Positions 21,401 to 29,957 of a stretch of DNA of 64,000 bases are shown piece by piece. The first letter of the stretch is position 1, and the number at the start of each line of letters is the position of its first letter. The stretch is from NCBI GenBank assembly GCA_020055645.1, contig CM034546.1, positions 19,902,001 to 19,966,000 of the forward strand. The letters are read 5' to 3'. The translations under genes were made by a program, and so were the position numbers. The DNA comes from Tomocerus qinae. Its lineage: Eukaryota; Arthropoda; Collembola; Entomobryomorpha; Tomoceridae. Below the pieces are notes generated by a model that searched no databases, was not told the origin of the DNA, and saw only the letters and a program-made list of their open reading frames with translations.

Positions 21401-21943
21401 CTAATAGTTCTTCAAATATTTTTGCTACATCCTGATCTGTCTTAACCTTTATGTCCTCATAATTTATAGCAAACAAATACTTGCCTGATTTCTTACCTAC
21501 AATTGCATATTGTCGCCTTTTATCGTCATCGGCAAACCAAAATGCGTTGTTACGTAAATGAAATATCATATCTGTGGCATATATTATATCTCTCCCAATC
21601 AATATAGGTACTGCACATTGCTCCATTACATAAAAATCGTGAGTGAGTTTCTTATGTCCAATACAAATTTCTACTGCTATTTTTCCTATTGGTTGCACTA
21701 TCTGATTGTTAGCACATCTTAATGGCATTGGTTTACATGGTTCGATTCGTTTCGCAAATTTTTGAGCAAATGATTTCCTAATTATAGAATAGTCTGAACC
21801 TGAATCTAAATATGCTGGTGCTATAGTAGCTTTTTCATTAAAAAATATTGATACGCTGGTTGCCAATTTGTCCATATCTTTTTGTTTTTTGAGGGGAAGG
21901 CAAAAGTCAGGAAAGTTGACTTCCCCTACTGCCCGTTTAAATG
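18471..21943 (-). CDS. pol: Pol polyprotein (protease, RT, RNase H, integrase)
   Basis: The first Met gives 1134 residues from 21875, but the frame is open upstream past the gag stop, fitting translation as Gag-Pol by -1 frameshifting. Counting from that Met: aspartic protease YLDSGSDYS (Asp24), reverse transcriptase with YSKIDCESGFWQ and FVDD at 339-342, RNase H with IIKCDASNIGLGAVLL then TDNKALAHL, integrase zinc finger (HDAPEAGHRG...CEKCQ), and the D,D35E core with YVDFMGPL, ISDNGSQF and a Glu in NQSERVNKTL. A GPY/F-like tail (WIGPFKIKR) follows. The usual Asp of the RT VDYRxLN box reads VSYKKLN. No stop or frameshift is seen, so the enzymes may be active. Confidence 0.95.
21892..21941 (-). 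promoter_or_regulatory. -1 programmed ribosomal frameshift site
   Basis: On the element strand the gag frame reads CAT TTA AAC GGG CAG TAG, so T TTA AAC (21941-21935) is a canonical X XXY YYZ slippery heptamer in the correct register. Seven bases further on, AGGGGAAG (21927-21920) pairs perfectly with CTTCCCCT (21899-21892), giving an 8-bp stem. Sliding back one base enters the open pol frame. Confidence 0.88.
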
Positions 21944-23422
21944 GTTTTCTGCCGTTTCTGTGCTATCATGTTGCTCCTGCCATTCATTTTCATTTTGTAA
22001 AGACATAGCTTGACCTGTTTCGGTGCAATTGTATGATCTATGACCCGTCTTGCCACAAGCATAACATGTATCATTTGCATGTGCTGTAGATGTATTCGGC
22101 CTACCTCTGTGACCTCTAGAACGACCTTGTCCTCTACCATTACCTCTGTTATCTTGCCTTGGTTGATAATTATTTTCTTCTGGCGTTCTCTGTCTATGTG
22201 GTTGGTTATTGTCTGCACCTTGATTAGCATTATTATTAGATGATGCTGGTTGTGGTTCTACATTACCATTCTGTTGATTTTGTTGGTGATATGCGTTGTT
22301 ATTCATATAGCCATATCCTCCTCTAAAATTGCCTCTACCACGTTGGTAACCTCTACCTCTATATCTTCCTCTATTGGATGTACCTTGTGGTTTACCGTTA
22401 TCTTGTTGCTTCAGTTGTACACCAGGTAGCTTTGCTAAGTCACTTTGCTTGCCCTCATTTGCATCGCTAGCGCGTAAATCCTCGACGACCAACTTTGCTC
22501 TAGCCAATAGATTTTCTACCGTATATTCTGCTAACTCTCCAATAGCAATTCTTACTCTAGGTAACATAGCACTTCTGCACCTTCTTACGCTTTCTGCTTC
22601 TGGTTCATCTGGAAAGACCTGCTTAGCTAATGTGACCATATCCCATACAAATTTTTCTACGTTCTCTTTTTCACCTTGAACTTTTGTAATCAAATATTGA
22701 GTTCTTCTATTCCTTTCTAGCCATGTGTCATACTTTGCAATGAACGCTATCTTAAACTCGTCCCATGTCCAGTTTGGTCGTATAACATAATCATACCATG
22801 ATTTAGTTTCTTTTGCTATGATCGTAGACATCATATAGAGCCAAGATTCCTCAGGGTAATGCTGACTTCTAAAATATGCTTCTACGTCTACAAGGTAATT
22901 AGCTGCTGTTTGCATGTTGGAATTATGCTTGGGAATAGGAATATTTGCATTGGTTCCTGGATGTGGAATATGCCTAATAGGTTCTAGGTTCACATTTTGC
23001 CTCTGGTGTCGCCTTTCTGGTCTTAGTATTTGAATTAGCTGAGCTATCTGTGCTTGCTGTTGCTGAATGATATTCAAATGGTGCCGTGTATGTCTATCAA
23101 GTTGGTTTTGACCTCTCTGATTACCTCTGCGTTGACCTACGTTGTTAGCTGCTTCTTGCCTATCATTGCCCTCTTGATGAACTTCTGCATCCTCAAATGA
23201 GTCTTCACTATGTGCGTCTTGTCTATTTACATTTTCTACATTATTTCCATGTCCCTCCATCTCAAAGAACAATGGAAAGAGTTGCCCTTCTTGAACTCCT
23301 GGATCTGAATTTCTATCTCCGTTTCTACGTCTTCTCGTTCTATTTAACTCTATCAACCTTTCTTGTTCCTGTATATACTCTGGGTTCTGCCTTCTAAGAT
23401 ACCTTTGTCGCCTATTAGACAT
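21926..23422 (-). CDS. gag: Gag capsid/nucleocapsid, 498 aa
   Basis: The N-terminal third is hydrophilic with Gln/Asn-rich segments. The middle (about residues 165-330) has a retrotransposon capsid-like helical region (AYFRSQHYPEESWLYMM, WDEFKIAFIAKYD, VWDMVTLAKQVF). The C-terminal part has RGRGYQRGRG-type RGG repeats and a CCHC zinc knuckle (CYACGKTGHRSYNC), which bind RNA. The stop is two codons past the slippery site (T TTA AAC then GGG CAG TAG). The gag gene follows three stop codons that separate it from the small leader ORF. Confidence 0.93.
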   Translation of the reverse strand: MSNRRQRYLRRQNPEYIQEQERLIELNRTRRRRNGDRNSDPGVQEGQLFPLFFEMEGHGNNVENVNRQDAHSEDSFEDAEVHQEGNDRQEAANNVGQRRGNQRGQNQLDRHTRHHLNIIQQQQAQIAQLIQILRPERRHQRQNVNLEPIRHIPHPGTNANIPIPKHNSNMQTAANYLVDVEAYFRSQHYPEESWLYMMSTIIAKETKSWYDYVIRPNWTWDEFKIAFIAKYDTWLERNRRTQYLITKVQGEKENVEKFVWDMVTLAKQVFPDEPEAESVRRCRSAMLPRVRIAIGELAEYTVENLLARAKLVVEDLRASDANEGKQSDLAKLPGVQLKQQDNGKPQGTSNRGRYRGRGYQRGRGNFRGGYGYMNNNAYHQQNQQNGNVEPQPASSNNNANQGADNNQPHRQRTPEENNYQPRQDNRGNGRGQGRSRGHRGRPNTSTAHANDTCYACGKTGHRSYNCTETGQAMSLQNENEWQEQHDSTETAENHLNGQ

Positions 23423-23434
23423 TTACTGTATCTA

Positions 23435-23728
23435 TTAAAATCCCAATTCTGAAGGTAGACGATTGTCAATATGAATGATTGAAAAGTTAATAAAAGACGT
23501 TTTTAATTCCTGATTTAACCTTGATCTAATATTGTCAATTATCGTTGTGCACTGAAAAGTAGTTACTAAGTGACTTATTCTTACTGTTAAACTTTTATCA
23601 ATTTGTTCGACCTCAATTGGCAAATTGACTGCACTTTGCTTAATTAAATCAACAATTAATTGCTTTTCCAAAATCTGAACGTTAGCTACTGTATGCTGGA
23701 GATTTAATTGAATGACTACTTCTTTCAT
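23435..23728 (-). CDS. Small leader ORF (ORF0) upstream of gag, 97 aa
   Basis: An ORF in the 5' leader, in the same frame as gag and separated from it by TAA, TAG and TAA. The N-terminal half is leucine/isoleucine-rich and could form a short coiled coil (LNLQHTVANVQILEKQLIV). No domain is recognised. It could encode a peptide, act as a regulatory upstream ORF, or be fortuitous. Confidence 0.4.
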   Translation of the reverse strand: MKEVVIQLNLQHTVANVQILEKQLIVDLIKQSAVNLPIEVEQIDKSLTVRISHLVTTFQCTTIIDNIRSRLNQELKTSFINFSIIHIDNRLPSELGF

Positions 23729-24269
23729 TTAAACAAAGAAACATTGACCAATACTCTTACAAATTAGGGTTAAAACCTTATCGTCTAGAAGCTATTTATT
23801 TTCGACTCCTGATATCGCACTGGAGATACCGAAAAAAATTACGTACCTTACTGCAGGATTGTTAACCAATAACTTCCAGAGTAGAATTTAAAGTTTAGAT
23901 TTCGGACCTCTGAAGACATAAGCTTTAGTGTCTTTAGTTACCTTTTTCTCTCTAAAGTAATAAAACATAAAAGAATTTATCAATGATTATTCTCAATAAA
24001 ATGTTGATTGAAAAGAAATATGTTACTAATTCAAATTAAAAGTTGTTAATAAGATGAAATAAAAATACTCATATTGCCCCGCATAAGATATCAACGCTTC
24101 CTCCCGCTTTTTCACAAGTCAGGACAGGATGGAACAATTGCAACTTCACGACTCTGGTAACTTCCAAAGTTAGTGTTAATTGCTTACTAATCCTCAATTA
24201 CCCCACTCGATATGCACCAAGTAGTATCCCAGATTAGATTTTTATTACCACACTGATTACGAAATAATT

Positions 24270-24280
24270 CTTACCACGTT
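24270..24280 (-). promoter_or_regulatory. Candidate 5' splice donor in the leader
   Basis: On the element strand CGTG|GTAAGAAT matches the donor consensus, with the GT at 24274-24273. It lies about 40 bases inside the LTR. Joining it to the acceptor at 18148 would give a leader-ORF3 mRNA that skips gag and pol. Confidence 0.6.
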
Positions 24281-24294
24281 GTAAAAGCTCGAAG

Positions 24295-24313
24295 CTCGGG
24301 TTTCGTAGCACCA
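24295..24313 (-). promoter_or_regulatory. Primer-binding site
   Basis: Three bases after the 5' LTR the element strand reads TGGTGCTACGAAACCCGA. It begins with TGG, complementary to a tRNA 3' CCA end, as expected of a tRNA-primed LTR element. The tRNA was not identified. Confidence 0.7.
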
Positions 24314-24316
24314 AGT

Positions 24317-24728
24317 TGTAAAGGCTATGCCTCTATTTATGCCCAGTATGATAGTAACGACTACCTATATGGGTGATACAAGGTTCCACGATGATATCTT
24401 ATGACTTATGCGTTTACCGAATTAGACTGAAATAAATAATAAACTCTGTATGCAATCAAGAATAAATACACATTGGATTAATTGAATGAGAATTGAATTT
24501 AGTAACACATAGAAATTACGATTACAACTGAATAATGAATTACTTTACGGAATGAGAAAGGAAATGATATAATGAATACAAATACAAATGAGAGATGAAA
24601 TCAGTCCTCGAGCTGGGGCGCAACTGGCGATAGAGAGTTGTGGCACACTGAAGTCCTTCGTAGTGGGTTGGGGGTCTGGGTGGTGTGAGGGAAATGAGTT
24701 GGGTGAATTGCAGGTAGCCCGTGTTACA
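24317..24728 (-). repeat. 5' LTR
   Basis: A 412-bp copy matching 16107-16518. It must contain the element promoter and polyadenylation signal, which are not pinpointed here. The flanking ATAT at 24729-24732 is the target-site duplicate. Confidence 0.95.
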
Positions 24729-24930
24729 ATATGATAGTCAAGCCCAATCGTCATTAGAAACCATACCTACCTCTTAAGTGTTTGTCTCGTCATTCCCTTT
24801 CTACACGTAATCATACTTCACCGGAAGTACTCATCGGTATAAATCTGTTGAGGTTGAGTAGGTATTCTCCAATATGCTTCAAAGCCGTACAGTACATACT
24901 CTGTATCATAGTCTATATAATCGACATAGC

Positions 24931-25251
24931 GTCCCTTAAGGAACCAAATAGCCTATCTCCACTTTTCGTTTTGTGGACGAAATAGCCTATCTCCATTTTT
25001 CGTTTTGTGGACGAAATAGCCTATCTCCATTTTTCGTTTTGTGGACGAAATAGCCTAAACGCCATGGAGCCTAAATGCTGCGCCATGTATAGGTGCTATG
25101 TAGAGAGTGTCTAGGCTATGGAGATAGGCTATTTCGTCCACAAAACGAAAAATGGAGATAGGCTATTTCGTCCACAAAACGAAAAATGGATTTAGGCTAT
25201 TTCGTACACAAAACGAAAAGTGGAGATAGGCTATTTGGTTCCTTAAAGGAC
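24931..25251. mobile_element. Palindromic MITE with 36-bp tandem repeats in both arms
   Basis: The ends are inverted (GTCCCTTAAGGAACCAAATA and its inverse). Each arm has about three tandem units of the type aatagcctatctccat then ttttcgttttgtggacgaa, in opposite orientation on the two sides. A unique core of about 80 bp lies between. The transcript could fold into a long hairpin. No ORF. Confidence 0.85.
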
Positions 25252-25450
25252 GATAGTCTATATAATCTACATAATCTATATAATCTACATAATCTATATA
25301 ACTCTACATAGTCTATATAATCTACATAGTCTATATAATCTACATAGTCTATATAATCTTCATAGTCTATATAATCTACATAATCTATATAATCTGCATA
25401 GTCTACATAACCTTCATAGTCTATATAATCTACATAGTCTATATAATAGA
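25252..25450. repeat. Tandem (tctatataatctacatag)n array
   Basis: About eleven imperfect 17-18 bp units directly next to the palindromic element. The minus strand reads as Asp-Tyr-Ile repeats, which is a shadow of the array rather than a protein. Confidence 0.9.
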
Positions 25451-26000
25451 TAGTTAAACAATATTCAATTGTGTACACAACGTGGACGAACATCAGGTTA
25501 ATAAATACGATAGCTATAAAGTACAAATAGACTAAAATACAGATTTTATATTCCTACAAATGTTTTAACCACTACTTAGTATACATAGTAGCTTTTCTTT
25601 TTTGGTTTGTCAGTTGTATCGTTTCCAAAGATGGAAATCAAAAATTTACTTACTTGTATAATGAAATAGCATAGAGAGGTAGGAAAGAAGATAAGCAAAG
25701 AAAGGCAAAAGAAAGAGAGTGTCCCAATATAAACATAACAGACACGAAAGAGTGTTCCAGGTAATTTACCACGAATTTAGGAGCTTAGAAGATATTCAAG
25801 GAGAAATAAGTGAAGAAGTCTATTGGATAATGTATTGGTGCATAGAGTATATGAGCCTATAGATACCTGCGTGAACAATAAACTATAGCATACCACACGA
25901 CCTAGATTAGATATAATATTTTCTAGGGTTCGAAATGAAAACAGGCTTCAATATGAACCTGAATTGCGCTAGGGGAAATTATATTTTCTTCCCGGTATCC

Positions 26001-26740
26001 AAAATACCACCAAAATTCTTCCTAGTTTTGGGGGCAAATTTTTCCCGGTTTTGGGGTACGGATAAATAAAATATAATATCGCGCTACGTGTTAAAAGTTT
26101 TTGACGTTAAGGGGAATATATCGAAAACAATAAACACGCAGCGGTAGAAAATTGCTACTTAAAAACAAAATATCAAAGGAATTAAGATTAAATTTCGCGT
26201 AGAGGAAGAAATTTTTGCGGTTAAAAAGCATAAACTCAAAAGAAGAAGGAGAAAAGAAATTCCATCCCAGTCAGCAAAGCTAGCTCTAGAGGGCAGACCA
26301 TCTAAAAACAGATTGTAGAAGAGAACAATCAAAGCATAAAATTCTACTATTAAAGTAGAATTTTTTTTTGATATTTAGAAGCGCTGGGAAAAATGAAATT
26401 GGACGAAGTAGCTGAAGATAATGTTTGAACTGTAGTAGAATAAATGTATTGAAAAATGTTTAAAATTGCTCGAAGCCTATATCCTCTTACTATTCACACT
26501 TTCTGGCAGTAGACTTGTGCCTTCAGCAAACCTTTTTTACCTTCCTTCTTCCCTTTTTTCTCTTCTTTCTTCCCTTTTTCTCTTCCCTGTTTTCTCTTCC
26601 TTCTTCCCATTTTCACTTCCTGATACTACCCACTTTTTTCTTCCTTCTTCCCTTTTCTGTTTCTCCTTCGTCCTTTCTTATTTTTACATTTCATTTTTCC
26701 TTCCCTACCCGAACGTAATACATTTTCGAGCTCACTTTTC
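26001..26740. other. Intergenic with pyrimidine-rich tract
   Basis: 26540-26705 is a polypyrimidine run of ttccttcttccctttt type on the plus strand. 25980-26090 resembles 29080-29180 (both with ccaaaat and cccagttttg motifs), a dispersed repeat. No coding gene is supported. Confidence 0.5.
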
Positions 26741-27340
26741 GTTATAGGTTTTATGGTTTTTATAGTTAGTTTAGGATAATATATAGGATAAATATAAATA
26801 TAATATGGAATATATGTATGGATAAAAAATTAAAGCACTGCCAACTCTTTATTTTAACTAAATACAACTACCATTGCGACCATTTATTAAATTAGCTTTA
26901 AATACTCAGTAAATTCTTGAAGAGCGTTCATTAATATTTGTACTTTAAGTATAGTCTAGATGGCCATGCGACTACTTTTTGTAGCATTGTTAATTTTGTC
27001 AGTCATTTGTTTACACGAAGGTAGGTATGCTCGTAATGTTTAGGGTTTTGTTTCTTACTGATATGTGAACTTTTGGATTTAATTCCTATCCTATTGCAGT
27101 TAGATAATACGTTAGAGATAACAAAATACTTCAACAATTTTAATTTTGAGCACGATTAAGCATTGATTAAGCAAAGTTTACAGTATTTTAATTTCAGAAC
27201 ATGATATCAGTAAGCCTACTTTTGTAGTCGGTAATAATTCCTTACTTATATGAAGGAAATAATGCAGGTGTACAAGTTGAAACATATTCTACAAAGTTTT
27301 AACCTAAATTATACACCTTATCTAGTAAGAAATAGATAGT
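26741..27340. repeat. Third, diverged copy of the IR 3'-flank block
   Basis: 26760-26990 resembles 14290-14480, and 26990-27230 resembles 13670-13900 and 1-220. The order of the two segments matches the other copies, but no receptor coding sequence is attached. Confidence 0.65.
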
Positions 27341-29957
27341 AATATATACAGTAATACCTATAGGCTTATAGTTCATGGTATTGCCAGGAAAACATACCTA
27401 CTATAAAAACACCTTACTACATTTTCGAGTAAACGATTTTCCTCAAAACCTAAGCTTGATGTTCTCCTGGCATGGACACTGAAAGAATTTTTGGATTAAC
27501 TGGACTACTAATCTGTGTTCCCTCACTAATATCAGTTAACGAAAATAAAAGAAACTGTTTTCGGATTTGCAAAAATTAAAGCACTGGATATACATAGAAA
27601 AATATATTTTTTGCATTCAAAGTTTATTATTATATAAGTTCATCTTAATCTTAATTTATCACTAAATGTAACATCAATTTTAAGGTTGTTAATGTAACAA
27701 CACAAGGCATTTATTTATTTTAAATAACAACTGCCTTCTTTTGAAAATACTTCTCTTATTACTGCACTTAGAGTATTGATAAAAACTTCCGTTATATAAG
27801 AATGGCGGTCATGGAAAATAGTTTCAAATTTCATGTTTTAGTAAATAATAAAATCTCTATGGATATTATTTAAAATTATGAATACTATTCATAAAACCAG
27901 AATCCAAAGCCCGTCGTATGCTTATATTGAACTTTTCTACGGTATTTAACTTTTTTTAATCATCAATTAGTAGTTTATTACGTACATAATAAGAAGTAAA
28001 TAATTCCGCATTCGGTACCTCAGCTCATGGCTCATAATCTCCCTCTCTAGTCTTAGTTAATAATATCAATGATTTATGTAACGTAAAAAAGGTAACAATA
28101 TTCAAATTTTATTGACGAAATCTCCTACAACTGTAATAGAACCTACCAATTCGTGAGATTTTTTTTATCGATGCGTAATGTGTATGGAGTATGAACTGAT
28201 TATCATGTAAAAAACAATAAACCCTTTGTGTACGATTTCTTGGACCTTCATTTGGCAACTCTAGATGCTTTAGAATCTTCGACTATACAGACTACAGACA
28301 CTGTTATATAATGTTCAGTCTGTCTACTATATTATTAGCTAGAAACTATATTATTATCAAGTTCCGTTGTCCGCAATAGCTGTCCTATTGCTATCCTATT
28401 ACTATTACGTTATGTGATACAATTTCATTCAATAATATACTAAAACACCAACACAATAAATGTTTTGAAAGATTTATATTTCAGCACCTATCCAGCCAAG
28501 GATATATAATTACTTAACCGACCAGACAATTTACTAAGCCACCTTGACTACCAAGTTGGTCATTCATGGGCAATGCAAAAATTTCGACTTTTTTTCGCAA
28601 AGCCCCAAAGGGTCTGGTCCTCCACATCGATGGTTCGGTGTATCTTTTTCAAAACTATGTATGTGCAGGCCAAGTCGTCTCAGATCCTTAGGGACTTTAC
28701 TAAGAAAAAGTTACTGCAAATATGATAGTCAGTGTAACTAGCTGTAACTAAGAATACGCCCATCTTAAGGACAATAATATTAGTTTTAAATAATAAAATA
28801 AAAATACAGCAGAATAGGATCGTTACTTTTTACATGACAATAATTAATGAATACATTAAAAAATATTTTCTAGATCACAATGGTGTAAATAGTATTACCA
28901 ATGGCAGTCAAAATGGTTTTGGAATTACTATGCTTAATTTTTATTTAAACAAATATTATAAAATGCAGTGCTTCGTGAGAAAGGCTACCAAACGCGACCG
29001 TTAAAAAATCTGAACACATGCAAGGCCAGTACAAACCGTTTGGTGATCTTATTCGTGATGAGTGAATACATGGTTTTCGGCGCTAGTGGAAATTATGTTT
29101 TTTCCAATATCCAAAATTTATCCAAAACGCTTCCCAGTTTTGAGGAATGCCTTCCCAAACTTAACGTATTACGTAATGGAACCAGTAAAAATGGCTAAAC
29201 AAAGTAATAATATATTCACGCGAAAACTTGTTGTAATTTTTGACATATTATTGTAAAAAATTCGCTTTTTCTCAGATTAAGTGAGTGTATAGTCTCCCCG
29301 GCCCCCTATGAACACGTGACATTTTTTGGCGACATTAAATCTTGTGTAAAATGAAAATGGAAGAATGACATTTTCAAAAAGTTCATCACGTATTGAAGAA
29401 AATTGAGATTGATTACAAAGAGGCGATCCATTTTTCAATTTCTAAATTTCCATATAAAAACTTTCAAAATCCAAGAAAAGTTTTCTTTCTAAATAAAACA
29501 GCTTCAAATGATTAAATGGGCCTTTTTAACAATTATATATATGTTATATGAATGGCATTTTAGGCTAATTTTTGACCAACATAGTCTACAAATTTTCGCC
29601 ATAACTTAATCTTTTTTTCGCCACTTTTTTTCTTAATGTTTTTTCTTCTTCCTTCATCATTCTTTTTTCCCTTTTTTGACTGCATTTCTTATTTCTCCCT
29701 CTTTTTTCTTCCCTTCCATCATTTTTCCTTTTGGTACCTTCCCTGTTTTTCCGTCTCTTGAGTCTTGCCTAACCTACCGTCTACCGTTCGCCTCCAGTAT
29801 CTAGGATACTCCACAATATCCACCAGCGGCTTTTGAAAAGAAATAGTATCAAATTATAATAATCTTTTAAGTTTTGCAAAAATAATATTAAGTGACATTA
29901 CTATACTACGACTACAATCATTACGTCAATAATTTCAATTTCAAGTTTTACTACAAT
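27341..29957. other. Intergenic, no gene seen
   Basis: AT-rich with scattered short ORFs and no domain. 29630-29760 is pyrimidine-rich. The rightmost part is the 3' flank of the forkhead/bHLH locus. Confidence 0.4.

Larger units (their letters stand above)
16107..24728 (-). mobile_element. Complete Ty3/Gypsy-class LTR retrotransposon with a third exonuclease ORF
   Basis: The 8622-bp element has 412-bp direct LTRs at both ends, TG...CA termini and ATAT on both outer flanks (16103-16106 and 24729-24732). Reading the minus strand, the order is 5' LTR, primer-binding site, small leader ORF, gag, pol (protease, reverse transcriptase, RNase H, integrase), a repeat array, ORF3, polypurine tract and 3' LTR. 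Integrase after RNase H places it in the Ty3/Gypsy superfamily. The LTRs look identical by eye and all main ORFs are open, so the insertion is young and may still be active. Confidence 0.97.
24729..26000. repeat. Duplicated block, copy B, right half (upstream side of the IR)
   Basis: Resumes the block interrupted by the retrotransposon. 24780-24920 matches 3690-3830 and 25540-25830 matches 5460-5770. No intact gene is seen. The block also contains the palindromic element and tandem array listed separately. Confidence 0.65.

Noticed and set aside
25197..25526. 109-codon ORF of Asp-Tyr-Ile repeats
   Set aside because: It is the translation of an 18-bp tandem DNA repeat next to a MITE, with no start context or conserved domain.
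26466..26747. Plus-strand ORFs rich in Phe, Ser and Leu
   Set aside because: Low-complexity polypyrimidine tract; two frames are open at once.
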